A stretch of DNA of 64,000 nucleotides from Candidatus Obscuribacterales bacterium (GTDB taxonomy: Bacteria; Cyanobacteriota; Vampirovibrionia; Obscuribacterales; Obscuribacteraceae): contig JAKFVQ010000025.1 of assembly GCA_021732085.1 (NCBI GenBank), forward strand, positions 172,742 to 236,741, in the 5' to 3' direction. Every line of letters starts with the position of its first letter. Position 1 is the first letter of the stretch. Below are positions 17,540 to 26,910 of this stretch, piece after piece. The position numbers were made by a program, and so were the translations under genes. The notes beneath the pieces are model-generated. The model was not told the DNA's origin. It saw nothing but the letters and a program-made list of their open reading frames with translations, and did no database searches.

Positions 17540-18829
17540 ATGATTCGCAAGAAGGTTTTGCGCACGACAGTTCTCTTGTTATTTTTATTCTCGAATAATT
17601 TCACTCCTTCACCGGCTGGAACAGGTGGCATGCGATACGAGGGAGTTAACATCTCGGGCGCTGAATGGGCTGACCATGTGATTCCCGGAACGTTTAACGA
17701 TGATTACATATTCCCCACGAAGCCCGAAATGGATTATTTCGCTTCAAAAGGAATGAACATAATTCGTTTTCCATTTCTATGGGAACGAATCCAGCCAACG
17801 CCAAATGGACCTTTTGACACTGTGTACGCCGGACGAGTTGACACAGTAATCAATTATGCAACTGGGAAGGGACTGAAAGTAATCATCGATGTACACAACT
17901 TCGGTGGATATTTCGGAAAAAAGATTGGGGTGCCGGGCGGACATCCGAACTCCGTCTTCGCCAATTTTTGGCAACAGATGGCGACAAAGTACAAGAACAA
18001 CCCCAATGTAATTTACGGCTTAATGACCGAACCGGTCGGAACAGGAATGACAGCGCAGACGTGGTTGGCATCCTCACAGGCTGGAATTGATGCAATAAGA
18101 GCAACAGGCGCTAAACAACTCATTCTGGTATCAGGTGCCTACTGGGGTAGTGCAAACGAATTCGTTGCGCTGAACGCTTCAGAGCTAATCAAGATAAAGG
18201 ATCCAGAAAACAATTTTACGTATGATGTACACCAGTATTTCGATTACGACGGTTCTGGAAAACATTCTGATGTAATGGCACCAGCGGCGGCGGCGGCCAC
18301 GTTGAGCACGCTGACCTCGTGGCTCCGAACTAATAAGCGCACTGCGATGCTCACCGAATTCGGGGTTCCTTCGAGCACAGCGGGACAAGCCGCTCTCACG
18401 GCCGTATTGCAATACCTATATACAAACAAGGACGTTTGGGATGGTTATACATACTGGTCAGCAGGTCCGTGGTGGCAGGACTATATGTTTGGAGTCGAAC
18501 CTATCAATGGTCAAGACACCCCCCAGATGAAAGTGCTCGTCGCAAATCTAGCAAAAAATACCCAAGCTCTTCCAACGCCGGAACCGACTCCCACTCCCAC
18601 TCCCACTCCAACTCCGACTCCAACTCCAACTCCAACTCCAACTCCAACTCCGACTCCAAACCCAACTCCAACTCCAACTCCAACTCCGACTCCAACTCCG
18701 ACTCCGACTCCGATTCCGACTCCGACTCCGACTCCGACTCCAAGCCCCACTCCGCCACGATCACACTATCGTCCGCATAAGACGAGCTGGAACTGGATCA
18801 ACTTCTTCAACGCTTACTGGAAGTTCTAG
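17540..18829 (+). CDS. secreted GH5-family glycoside hydrolase with Pro-Thr linker
   Basis: A 429-residue secreted enzyme with AAGGAG before the ATG and a signal peptide of about 26 residues. Residues 31-345 are a clan GH-A barrel like endoglucanases of family GH5: [19 protein letters not shown] (H119), the acid/base strand YGLMTEPVG (E164), VHQYFD (H231) and the nucleophile strand MLTEFGV (E273). The Asn that normally precedes the acid/base Glu (NEP) is Thr163 here. Residues 349-404 are a Pro-Thr linker, and the last 25 residues form an aromatic tail ([16 protein letters not shown]) too short for a known carbohydrate-binding module. Probable substrate: beta-1,4-glucan or a related polysaccharide. 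Confidence 0.88.
   Translation: MIRKKVLRTTVLLLFLFSNNFTPSPAGTGGMRYEGVNISGAEWADHVIPGTFNDDYIFPTKPEMDYFASKGMNIIRFPFLWERIQPTPNGPFDTVYAGRVDTVINYATGKGLKVIIDVHNFGGYFGKKIGVPGGHPNSVFANFWQQMATKYKNNPNVIYGLMTEPVGTGMTAQTWLASSQAGIDAIRATGAKQLILVSGAYWGSANEFVALNASELIKIKDPENNFTYDVHQYFDYDGSGKHSDVMAPAAAAATLSTLTSWLRTNKRTAMLTEFGVPSSTAGQAALTAVLQYLYTNKDVWDGYTYWSAGPWWQDYMFGVEPINGQDTPQMKVLVANLAKNTQALPTPEPTPTPTPTPTPTPTPTPTPTPTPTPNPTPTPTPTPTPTPTPTPIPTPTPTPTPSPTPPRSHYRPHKTSWNWINFFNAYWKF
18585..18753 (+). repeat. hexanucleotide tandem repeat coding the Pro-Thr linker
   Basis: About 28 copies of a 6-bp unit (CCNACT with N variable) encode Pro-Thr dipeptides, interrupted by a few NP, IP and SP variants. Such repeats can change length by slippage in 6-bp steps without losing frame, which would alter linker length. 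Confidence 0.85.
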
Positions 18830-18992
18830 TTCTTCAATTGGGCAACGCCATAATTACGCAAAACACTGCCACAACAATAAGATCGATGCCTTATCGTCCA
18901 AATTTAGTCGACTCTGAATTCGTGGCGGGTTCCAGCACCTATCGGCGTGTTCTGCGACCTCTTCAGATTTGAGAATGAAATGGACTTTGCTC

Positions 18993-19520
18993 TTACTTAG
19001 TAAAGTTTAGCTTCTGCTCCGACGAATATCTGGTCGTGAAGAAAACGATAGAACTTGCCATCCTGCCCATAGTTTTCATCGCCACATCGACGTTAGGAAC
19101 GCCTTCTTTCTTCAAACGGTCCGCGTAACCGAGCCAACCTTCCTCAGGTTTCTTCGGATTCTCACGTGTTGCTTTTGCATAATCCAGAATTGCCAGCTGC
19201 TCGATTGGCTTCAAAGTCTTGAAATATTTTTCTGCCTCATCCCTTGCATGTTTGTCCAATTTCTTCTCCCATCCGGAAAGAAATTCTTCAAGGTCAGGTT
19301 CGCGTCCCTCAAGTTTCGAAGCTATCATTTTCGCTTCGGCGGCCACTTTTGCTTCAGCTTCAGTTTCCTTGGCACCACCTTTTCCAGCATCCGGTTTTGC
19401 GCCGGGTGCTTTCGTGGAAGCAAGTATCAGATACTCGCTCTGGAACGAAGTTGCAGTTGCATCCTCTACCGCATTGTTAGCCCTGAATGAATCTTCAGCT
19501 CGAAATTGCTCTGCTGCCAT
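18993..19520 (-). CDS. hypothetical soluble protein
   Basis: A 175-residue protein starting MAAEQFRAEDSF, with no signal peptide or membrane helix. Residues 35-70 are Ala/Lys/Glu-rich (KGGAKETEAEAKVAAEAKMI) and probably a flexible helix; the rest is helical and charged (LEEFLSGWEKKLDKHARDE). It is the downstream member of four minus-strand genes (18993-23666) that all start MA-D/E and lack signals; they may form one expression unit or a set of related accessory genes. Function unknown. Confidence 0.65.
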   Translation of the reverse strand: MAAEQFRAEDSFRANNAVEDATATSFQSEYLILASTKAPGAKPDAGKGGAKETEAEAKVAAEAKMIASKLEGREPDLEEFLSGWEKKLDKHARDEAEKYFKTLKPIEQLAILDYAKATRENPKKPEEGWLGYADRLKKEGVPNVDVAMKTMGRMASSIVFFTTRYSSEQKLNFTK

Positions 19521-19632
19521 TGTCCCGTCCCCACGGTAAACGTTGCCAATCTAATCTTCGACGAGATTGAGATCTTTTCGATGTATAGAACAACCGAGAG
19601 TCAATGCACAATTGCACAGTTGTACGAGTTAT

Positions 19633-19950
19633 TCATTTAAATAAGTAAGCGTGTTTCGGCAAAACAAATAGCTCTCGTTCTCGAGCCAAAAGGTCATTCA
19701 ATCGCTCAGGGCTGAGCAGCTCCGTCAAGCCATCAGGTCTGAATACCTTTACGTCGAGCTGTCCCGCAGCGCGGTCCACCCGTACGACGTTGGCACCTTC
19801 TTTAAATTCGGCAGTAGATGAGCCATCTGAATTTAGATTCTTGATGCCTTTAGAACGTCCACGAACATCGAAGACCTGAAAGGAAATGCTTCCTGTTGCC
19901 TCGTCCGTGTTTGAATCCGCAGTTGCATCAAAGTCAATTTCATCAGCCAT
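19633..19950 (-). CDS. hypothetical acidic protein
   Basis: A 105-residue protein from ATG 19950 (a TTG two codons upstream is in frame). The N-terminus is very acidic (MADEIDFDATADSNTDE). The body has a short beta-repeat look (VVRVDRAAGQLDVKVFRPDG), similar in style to the DG-repeat proteins encoded just upstream. No known domain. Confidence 0.6.
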   Translation of the reverse strand: MADEIDFDATADSNTDEATGSISFQVFDVRGRSKGIKNLNSDGSSTAEFKEGANVVRVDRAAGQLDVKVFRPDGLTELLSPERLNDLLARERELFVLPKHAYLFK

Positions 19951-20057
19951 AAGCAATTGCCCTTTCCGAATAACCTGAACATCTTCAGGGTATCGGGAAA
20001 GGGCAATAAACTCCAGGTCATATCTGGGTCTTTTTTGGGTCGCCGACTAATAATTCT

Positions 20058-20864
20058 CTATTTTCGTCGAGCCACACGGCCGCGTCCGGTTACCTGCCTA
20101 ATCCCACTGCCATCGAATTCGATTTCGTCACCGTTCCTGAAAGAGATCCTGGTCACACCATTTTCAGATTGAACATTAACGGTGTCTTGAGCGGTAAGAA
20201 ACCATTGTCCATCCGGGTGCAGCATGAAATGATCGCCATTCTCACGATGAAGGAACTGCGTTCCACGCAATCTAAAAAAGGTATCGCCAGTTTCAAGTGG
20301 TTGCCTAACACCATGGCGACTTGGATCAAAACTGTCGCTTGGAAGTAGACCGACATCACGCGTGCCAATTAAGTCAACACTCGGCTTTGGTCCTGCCTCG
20401 CCACCGTGCTCTACTCGGTTTCCCTTCTCATCGACAGGATAGAGCACATTGTCTTCAGGCAGCCGATCCGGCCCTCCCTTATCATCCTTTCCGCCGGGCA
20501 ATTCCGTTTTGATGTGAACCTGATTATCGCCACCAATGCGATTACCCTTCTCATCAACAGCATAAAGCTTGTTATCTTCGGGCTGCCTTTCCGGTCCACC
20601 CTTGTCACCCTTCGGCGAGCCATTCTTCATTGCATCGAGCAACTGAAAGTCCGGCAGCTTGCTAGGACCAGGCTCCATTAACTTACTAATCGGGTTACTA
20701 TCCTTCGCATTTGAATTCGTCAAATTATCCGTTGTCTTTGTAAGCGATTTCCAGTCGATAGAGTTTAGCTCGTTCATGAATTTATTGCTCGCTTCAACCG
20801 ATTCTTTTGCCTCGCCTTCACCTTTTTTGTATTCGGTTTCTTTCTCCGGTGCATTCTCAGCCAT
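20058..20864 (-). CDS. hypothetical protein with internal duplication
   Basis: A 268-residue soluble protein. ATG 20864 is chosen because GAGG lies 9 bases upstream; the frame is open 18 codons further. Residues about 88-165 contain a duplicated unit of about 41 residues: GGPERQPEDNKLYAVDEKGN and GGPDRLPEDNVLYPVDEKGN. The C-terminal 75 residues form short strands around DG/NG turns (FMLHPDGQWFLTAQD, FRNGDEIEFDGSGIRQV), resembling YD/DG repeats of the neighbouring 844-residue protein. The last residues are basic (GRGRVARRK). Function unknown. Confidence 0.7.
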   Translation of the reverse strand: MAENAPEKETEYKKGEGEAKESVEASNKFMNELNSIDWKSLTKTTDNLTNSNAKDSNPISKLMEPGPSKLPDFQLLDAMKNGSPKGDKGGPERQPEDNKLYAVDEKGNRIGGDNQVHIKTELPGGKDDKGGPDRLPEDNVLYPVDEKGNRVEHGGEAGPKPSVDLIGTRDVGLLPSDSFDPSRHGVRQPLETGDTFFRLRGTQFLHRENGDHFMLHPDGQWFLTAQDTVNVQSENGVTRISFRNGDEIEFDGSGIRQVTGRGRVARRK

Positions 20865-21056
20865 TTGCGCAATCCTCACAACAAACTCGTTTCGTAGACC
20901 AATCTCGTTGGTTTCCACAAAGTAGCAAAAAGTTCTCCCAGAACTCTCCCAAATCAGCTCAAATGCGCAAATTTGGAAAAGTGTGCGGATTTATGCAGTG
21001 AAGATATGAGTTTGAACGAAGTTGATAGAAAGCTTCGGAACTTTAGCCGAGCTAAA

Positions 21057-21115
21057 TCTATGCAGCAAACTAACCTATGCAGCAACTACCCATGCAGCGG
21101 CGAAACCCATGCAGC
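21057..21115. repeat. short direct repeats ATGCAGC
   Basis: ATGCAGC occurs four times at 21060, 21077, 21092 and 21109, spaced 15-17 bp. The repeats lie in the gap between two minus-strand genes. Possible protein-binding array or remnant of a simple repeat. Confidence 0.55.
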
Positions 21116-21131
21116 AATCTTCGCAAAGCAG

Positions 21132-23666
21132 CTATTCCTGCCGTCCATCCGGGCGCTGAATGCTTAAACTTCCATCCTTGTTTTTAACGATGATCGATCC
21201 ATCTGGGTCGACGGATATGTCTCCGTCGATCTTATCGATTTCTTTTCCACCGCTATCGTAACGCTTCCAGGCGTCGCCTTCTTTCTTCCATGTGTATGTG
21301 TCACCACCGGAACTTGTTGTTGTAATCTGCTGCGGTTTGAAGTCGCCACCATATTCGACCTTGTTGCGAGTTCCATCAGGATAGCCGATATTTGTGACAT
21401 GCCCATCTTTATCAATGGTCACCTGCGAATGGTTGGGTTCAATATAAGTTGTGGAACCGTCGAGATGGCTGATCTGAGAATGACCATCCTTACCAATCAG
21501 CGCAACGTCGCCCTCTGGAGAAACGGAAATATCAGCTTGTAAGCGCTTTACTTCATTGCCACCTTTATCGGTCCTTGTCCAAGTGCCATCACCGTTTTTG
21601 GTTTGAGCTCCGCCGTCTGGTAAATTTACCTTGCTCGACTGGCCTTTGTGGTCATACTCAAAGCTAGCCTTATCACCGTCCGCTTGTTTGATCGATACGA
21701 CTTTGCCGTCCTTATCAACCTTCATTTCTGACTGATCTTTATTCGTTACCGTTTTTGACCCGTCAAGGTGGCTTACCTGCCCACTTCCATCCTTTGCCTT
21801 TAAAACTATGTCGCCATTTTCTTCAACCGAAATATCACCATTCGTTTTGCCTATTTCTTTGCCGTTCTTGTCGGTGCGTGACCAGGTCCCATCATCATTC
21901 CGCGTTTGTGCTCCACCATCAGGCAAGCTGAACCTTCGCAACTTACCATCTTTGTCGTATTCAAAATTGGCAGTATCACCATCGGCCTGCGTAAGAGTTT
22001 TGACCTTGCCGTCTTTGTCATAAGTTATCTGCGATTGGTCAGGGTGGATGAAGGTTTTCGAGCCGTCCAAATGACTGACTTGTGAATTGCCATCTTTACC
22101 GATCAACACGACATCGCCATCCGGGGTTACGGAAATATCGGCTTCAATTCGCTTAAGTTCGTTTCCATCCTTGTCTGTGCGCGTCCACGTCCCATCTGTA
22201 TTCTTTGTTTGCGCACCGCCATCCGGCAGATTTATCTTATTGAGCTGTCCCTTCTGGTCGTACTCAAAGGAAGCCTTATCGCCGTCAGCCTGTTTAATCG
22301 CAATCACTTTTCCATCGTTGTCCAAAACCTTTTCAGATTTATCAAGATTCGTAATTGTTCTTGTGCCATCTAAATGGGTGATTTGGCCACTACCATCTTT
22401 ATTTTCTAAAACAATATCGCCATTGTCTTTGACACTCAATTGTCCGTCGACTTTGGATACTTCCTTGCCATTTTTATCGGTCCGCGACCATGTCCCATCA
22501 TCATTTCGTGTTTGCGAACCGCCATCAGGCAAACTGAATCGTCTCAGCTTTCCACTGCGATCGTATTGGAAGTTCGCCGTATCACCGTCTGCCTGCGTCA
22601 ACGAAGTAACTTTGCCATCCTTGTCGTAGGTAATTTGGGATTGGTCTTTTTTGATGTAGGTGCGCGATGCATCCAGGTGGCTCACCTGCACTTCACCATT
22701 TTTGTGGGCATAAACAACATCACCTGAATGCGTGACGAACACGTCGCCATTTAGTTTTCCAACTTCATTTCCATCTTTGTCAGAGCGTGTCCATGAACCA
22801 TCAGCTTGCCGCGTTTGCGCACCGCCGTCAGGCAAATGCACTTTAGTCAGATTGCCGCTCTTGTCATAATCGAATTTAGCCGTATCGCCATCGGCTTGAG
22901 TAAGTGAAGTTACCTTGCCAGATTTATCCATTGTCACTTGCGACTGATCGGAATGAATAACTGTTTTTGATCCGTCCAGGTGACTTACTTGTGAGTTTCC
23001 GTCTTTGCCGACAAAAACGACATCACCGTCATTTGTTACTTTGATGTCGCCATTAATTCGCCCGGATTCTTTGCCATTCTTGTCGGCTGTCACCCAGGTG
23101 CCATCTGCTTTGCGCGTCTGAGAACCACCGTCGGGAAGTACAATCTTCTGCAGTTCCCCCTTATTGTCATATTCAAACTTTCCCGACTTGCCATCGGCTT
23201 GCGTAATAGCTATCACTCTGCCGTTTTTGTCGATCGTCTTCTGCGAATTATCATCGTTTACATAAGTTGTTGAACCGTCGGAATTTGTGACTTGCCGGCT
23301 TCCATCACTTTGACCATCTGCGCTAGCGTCAGGAGCCTTCGCCGCCGGGCTATCGCCACTCTTTGTGGGCTCGCTTGCCCGATGCTGTGCTGCCGCCATT
23401 TCGGGCTGTGCTAAGGTGGATACGTCCTTGTGGTCAGCGGCAGCTTTCACATGCTCAACCGAATACTTGAAGCGCGGCTTTCCAAATTGATCGGTAATGC
23501 CGCTTGTGCCACCATTTTTTAGATAATCAATGTAATCTTTCTGCTTTTGAACGAGGTCTTCTTTACCAGCATTCGCCTCATTTGCTGTTTTATCTGAGGT
23601 TTTAGCTGATACAGACTCTGTACTTTTCTCAAGTGTCTGCTCGACCGGTTGTTGATTGTCAGCCAT
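21132..23666 (-). CDS. DG-repeat protein with seven 101-residue units
   Basis: An 844-residue acidic protein from ATG 23666, which follows GGGGGA by a few bases. The first 125 residues are a Ser/Ala/Lys-rich region without a signal peptide. Seven tandem units of about 101 residues follow, each with SHLDGSKT, ITYDKDGKV, LTQADGDTANFEYD, LPDGGAQTRNDDGTW and SRTDKNGKE. The units resemble the YD/RHS-type strands that coat large beta-barrel shells, but the Rhs core and C-terminal toxin boundary are absent. The last unit is degenerate and the protein ends IQRPDGRQE. Function unknown; probably a large beta-solenoid or scaffold. Confidence 0.85.
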   Translation of the reverse strand: MADNQQPVEQTLEKSTESVSAKTSDKTANEANAGKEDLVQKQKDYIDYLKNGGTSGITDQFGKPRFKYSVEHVKAAADHKDVSTLAQPEMAAAQHRASEPTKSGDSPAAKAPDASADGQSDGSRQVTNSDGSTTYVNDDNSQKTIDKNGRVIAITQADGKSGKFEYDNKGELQKIVLPDGGSQTRKADGTWVTADKNGKESGRINGDIKVTNDGDVVFVGKDGNSQVSHLDGSKTVIHSDQSQVTMDKSGKVTSLTQADGDTAKFDYDKSGNLTKVHLPDGGAQTRQADGSWTRSDKDGNEVGKLNGDVFVTHSGDVVYAHKNGEVQVSHLDASRTYIKKDQSQITYDKDGKVTSLTQADGDTANFQYDRSGKLRRFSLPDGGSQTRNDDGTWSRTDKNGKEVSKVDGQLSVKDNGDIVLENKDGSGQITHLDGTRTITNLDKSEKVLDNDGKVIAIKQADGDKASFEYDQKGQLNKINLPDGGAQTKNTDGTWTRTDKDGNELKRIEADISVTPDGDVVLIGKDGNSQVSHLDGSKTFIHPDQSQITYDKDGKVKTLTQADGDTANFEYDKDGKLRRFSLPDGGAQTRNDDGTWSRTDKNGKEIGKTNGDISVEENGDIVLKAKDGSGQVSHLDGSKTVTNKDQSEMKVDKDGKVVSIKQADGDKASFEYDHKGQSSKVNLPDGGAQTKNGDGTWTRTDKGGNEVKRLQADISVSPEGDVALIGKDGHSQISHLDGSTTYIEPNHSQVTIDKDGHVTNIGYPDGTRNKVEYGGDFKPQQITTTSSGGDTYTWKKEGDAWKRYDSGGKEIDKIDGDISVDPDGSIIVKNKDGSLSIQRPDGRQE
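21165..23288 (-). repeat. 303-bp coding tandem repeats with a 606-bp higher-order duplication
   Basis: Seven units of about 303 bp, in frame. Units 3+4 (22077-22682) and 5+6 (21471-22076) are more like each other than like their immediate neighbours: units 3 and 5 share LRRFSLPDGG and units 4 and 6 share IKQADGDKASFEYD. This indicates an earlier duplication of a two-unit block. Confidence 0.85.
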
Positions 23667-23736
23667 GCATTCCCCCACACGTGCATAAAACAACGTACAT
23701 AGACCTTGCTCCTAATGCTACGCAGAATGTACGAAA

Positions 23737-23776
23737 AATAGCCGGAGCAGGCTTCAATATAAGTGAACCGGCTATT
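23737..23776 (-). other. leader hairpin with U-run upstream of the DG-repeat gene
   Basis: AATAGCCGG and CCGGCTATT pair over 9 bp with an inner TTCA/TGAA stem. Read on the minus strand the stem runs into TTTTT, the form of an intrinsic terminator. It lies about 70 bases upstream of the ATG at 23666, inside what should be the leader or promoter region of that gene, in a 345-bp gap between divergent genes. It may be an attenuator, or a terminator of a minus-strand transcript from further upstream. Confidence 0.5.
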
Positions 23777-23907
23777 GTAGCCGTGATTGGGTGCTGGGGA
23801 GCCGCCTGGTCCTTCCTGATGAGATCCATCACATAAGGCTCGGCAGTAATTCCGAGAATTATTTAAGTCAACGTAGTCCGCCCAGCATAGCAGGCACAGG
23901 CCCAAAC

Positions 23908-23936
23908 TTGACACTGCGCCTCCTTTTCCTACCAAT
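23908..23936 (+). promoter_or_regulatory. possible promoter of the FecR-like gene
   Basis: TTGACA at 23908-23913 is followed after 16 bases by TACCAAT, a weak -10. This would give a leader of about 65 bases before the ATG at 24012. Confidence 0.4.
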
Positions 23937-24011
23937 CCGGCGAGATTTCAAGATGATATCCTCTTGAAGTCGTGGCTGCTAATCAAAACCGCGGCGACAA
24001 AGGGAGGAGCG

Positions 24012-25877
24012 ATGAAATTGCTTAGCGAGCGAAAGCGCACAGTACTATGTTGGTGCCTTTCCAGTGTGCTTCTCATCCCAATAGCCGCAAACGCGCAGAT
24101 GAATCCGAACCCGGATCCTTCCAGTGCCGCACAGGCAAATGGTGGATTCGTATTCCTGAATTCAAATGTCGCCGCGATGGCAGAACAAGCCTACGGCTTG
24201 CCTAAAGCGACGCAATCTTATCCACTTGCAGGTATGACCGTATTTCCTTATTATCAAGCCTCTGAGCCATTGAAGGCATTCTTAAATACGACAACCTTCA
24301 TGGGCAAACCGATTACAGCAGTTCCCTTCCAACCAAACATTCCACAGATTTCGCTGCCAATGACGGACCTTGTTCGCCGCAGTATACCGATTCCAAATAT
24401 GTATGATCAAAAACGTGGCGCAGTCAAAATGGAAGTCATCGATAAAAAGAATCGAGACGAAGTACCATGGATGGTGGCACATCAAGGCGGTCAAGCTTTT
24501 CAGATTCCCGGTGATACCGATGCTCTAGCATTGGTAAACCAAGGCAGCATGTTCAGTGCCTGTGCAACACGCACGATGGTGCTGCGCTGCGGACTTATGT
24601 GGATAATGACCGGCTCGCGTCCTGCGGCCGTTTTAACAAAAGATGCAGCAGTAATGGTCAAGCCATATGGAATTGCTGCAGTTGAGACAACCTGGTTCAA
24701 TCAAATGCGCGTTGTGAACTTCGCCGGACAACCGGTTGAAATCCAGCTGGCGCATGATGGCAAAACCGACAAAGTGACAGTCGAGAAAGGAAAGGAAATA
24801 GCAGTTAGCGAAATCGGTCCTGCAAACGGCAAAGTGGAAGAGCAGAGAATTACCGATGCAACTCCTATCCAAACAGCAGTTACGAGCCTGGCAGTGAGCA
24901 CTGGCGCTCTCGAGCCAAAGACGAATACATTTCTGAAAGAACTGACCACTATCAGTCCTCCGTTCAATAATCCTAAAATGTCGTCAGATTACACACGCAT
25001 GTTCGCCAGCTATGGCATCACGCCTGCAATGCGTGGGGAAGCGATTCGAAGACAAATCCTTTCAAAGAACAATATTGCAACAAAAACCGCGATCAACAAT
25101 TTGGCGAGAAGGGCTCCGATAACAGGCACCATCACAGCAAATAGAACTGCTGTAAATCCGGCGGACGGAACTCCTCTGACAACAGCAAATGCACAGGGTG
25201 GAAACAGCTCCGAAACAAGTGTCGTTGGAATGAGCTCACCGACATCGCTACCAATGGCAAGACATGCCATGCCACGCCAAGCAGAAGAGCTGCGGACGCT
25301 GCGGCTCGCAAAGGGAAGAGCAAGAATATTTGCAAGCTCAGAAATAAACATCGAACAGAACGGACGTCCGTACTTCACCCAAGGCGAAGCGATATTTATC
25401 GCCCGCGAACCAATGGTGATTCGAACGAATACTTTTACCGTGCATTTGCGCGCGGGAGCCAAGGTGAACATGGTGGCAAGAAAAGATGTCATCCTTGTTC
25501 GCAACCTCGGTGAAGAACAAGCTGACAGCGTCAAGATAAGAATGGGAGACCACATCTTCGACTGCGGTGTCGGCGGTGAGCTAGTAGCTGGAGCAAGCGC
25601 GCCAGCTATCTTCGATGAAATGAGAATCGATGGAATCGCTCGTCGCAACGTTCAAAGTACTGAAGCTGTTCACGGCACAGTGGTGATAAACAAGGGCGAA
25701 GTCTCGCTCACATCACTAATGCAGAAAAGCGCCATTATGCGCAAACTTTATAAGAGCAGCGACGAAGGCGACAAACAACTAATTGCCGACCTGATGAAAA
25801 CCATCGTGGCTATGAACATAGTCACATCAGGTCGCGGTAGTTACCGTAGCATGTCCGGACTTTCTGGCGTCCACTAA
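24012..25877 (+). CDS. exported FecR-like protein
   Basis: A 621-residue protein. ATG 24012 is chosen over the open frame to 23964 because GGGAGGAG lies just before it and it begins a clean signal peptide (KRTVLCWCLSSVLLIPIAANAQ). Near residues 195-275 and 440-555 are beta-strand domains of FecR/DUF-type (EINIEQNGRPYFTQGEAIFI; MVIRTNTFTVHLRAGAKVNM), where FecR-domain proteins sense or bind ligands in the periplasm. The middle carries a Thr/Ala-rich linker. It likely acts in the cell envelope; no sigma/anti-sigma partner is adjacent. Confidence 0.7.
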   Translation: MKLLSERKRTVLCWCLSSVLLIPIAANAQMNPNPDPSSAAQANGGFVFLNSNVAAMAEQAYGLPKATQSYPLAGMTVFPYYQASEPLKAFLNTTTFMGKPITAVPFQPNIPQISLPMTDLVRRSIPIPNMYDQKRGAVKMEVIDKKNRDEVPWMVAHQGGQAFQIPGDTDALALVNQGSMFSACATRTMVLRCGLMWIMTGSRPAAVLTKDAAVMVKPYGIAAVETTWFNQMRVVNFAGQPVEIQLAHDGKTDKVTVEKGKEIAVSEIGPANGKVEEQRITDATPIQTAVTSLAVSTGALEPKTNTFLKELTTISPPFNNPKMSSDYTRMFASYGITPAMRGEAIRRQILSKNNIATKTAINNLARRAPITGTITANRTAVNPADGTPLTTANAQGGNSSETSVVGMSSPTSLPMARHAMPRQAEELRTLRLAKGRARIFASSEINIEQNGRPYFTQGEAIFIAREPMVIRTNTFTVHLRAGAKVNMVARKDVILVRNLGEEQADSVKIRMGDHIFDCGVGGELVAGASAPAIFDEMRIDGIARRNVQSTEAVHGTVVINKGEVSLTSLMQKSAIMRKLYKSSDEGDKQLIADLMKTIVAMNIVTSGRGSYRSMSGLSGVH

Positions 25878-25949
25878 AAACAGCTAGCGGCAAGGATTCA
25901 CCCTGAAGGGAGAATATCTTACGCATCAGGATCGCTCGGATATAGCTGC

Positions 25950-26819
25950 CTAATGTCGTGCGGGCGCTGCAGTTTGCAGTACGTTCAACGCAGGCAGGTT
26001 TTCGCCTTCCAAGAATGTTTCAAGTTGATCGAGCGAGAATTGCACGCCCGAGTAAAAATCGCCAAAGTGTCCGTACTTCGCGCTAGCTTCATCGAAGCGC
26101 ATTTCATAGATCAGTTTCTTGAAAACAACAGGATCATCTGCATACAGATCGACTCCCCATTCATAATCATCGAAGCCTATCGAGCCCGAAATAACTTGCG
26201 TAACCAGCCCGTGGAAAGTGCGCCCGATTTTTCCGTGTTCGAGCATCAAACGTGCGCGATCTTGAAATGGAAGCATATACCAATTCACATCTTCGCCACG
26301 TTTCTTATCCATCGGATAGAAGCAAACGAAGCGTCGTTGAGGAATACGCGCCCACAAACGTCCTGCGTGATGCGGTACCTTTTCTTGCTCTTTAAGCAGC
26401 TCATCGAATGCCTCATTCCATTCAGCCGAATATGGCTTGAGCTGCCGCTCTGTCAGCGCCGCATGGATTTTGCCGGTCGCATCATAAAGCCCTAGTTCCA
26501 GAATAGAAACGTATGAAGTAGTTGGCGTTAAGTAATCACAAAGGCTCAACTTATCTGTCTTTGTTTGAGCAAGAGCCAAACCTTCGTAGTTCTTGCTGTA
26601 ATGAGTGAGCATGAAATCGGCTTTGTGTCCGAGCAACTGAGCAAAGCCAAGATCGCCATCTTGATTTTCTTTCAACGACTTAAATACGGAAGATGCTTCG
26701 CGTACTATTTCTGCACGTTCATCGTGGGCGAGTTTGTCCCAAGCACGCCGATTGAGCGTGAACATACGGTGCAGTATCCACCAGCTGTCCAGAGATTCGG
26801 GTACATCAGGATGACGCAT
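25950..26819 (-). CDS. hemQ: coproheme decarboxylase HemQ (chlorite dismutase family)
   Basis: A 289-residue protein with AAGGAG before the ATG. It converts coproheme III to heme b using peroxide, the last step of the coproporphyrin-dependent heme pathway. The catalytic Tyr is Y168 in CFYPMDKKRGEDVNWYML, and the proximal heme ligand is H195 in MLEHGKIGRTFHG; their spacing of 27 equals that of characterised HemQ enzymes. The typical VISGSIGFDDYEWGVDLY and MRFDEASAKYGHFGDFYSG blocks follow. It lies 91 bp downstream of the xanthine dehydrogenase gene on the same strand. A heme catalase is encoded 6 kb away. Confidence 0.94.
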   Translation of the reverse strand: MRHPDVPESLDSWWILHRMFTLNRRAWDKLAHDERAEIVREASSVFKSLKENQDGDLGFAQLLGHKADFMLTHYSKNYEGLALAQTKTDKLSLCDYLTPTTSYVSILELGLYDATGKIHAALTERQLKPYSAEWNEAFDELLKEQEKVPHHAGRLWARIPQRRFVCFYPMDKKRGEDVNWYMLPFQDRARLMLEHGKIGRTFHGLVTQVISGSIGFDDYEWGVDLYADDPVVFKKLIYEMRFDEASAKYGHFGDFYSGVQFSLDQLETFLEGENLPALNVLQTAAPARH

Positions 26820-26910
26820 GATTCACTCCTTGAAAACGACGAGAAAGCGCTTAAGAAGAGAAAACTAGCACATCAAGCTGCTCGGGATCAATGATCCGCT
26901 TCACAATCGG

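Noticed and set aside
18436..18780. Ser-His/Ser-Asn and Gly-Val or Glu-Ser repeat proteins in other frames
   Set aside because: They are the alternative frames of the Pro-Thr linker repeat and have no ribosome binding sites.
21132..23666. Rhs/polymorphic toxin
   Set aside because: The repeats are YD-like, but there is no signal, no conserved Rhs core boundary, no variable toxin tip and no immunity gene.
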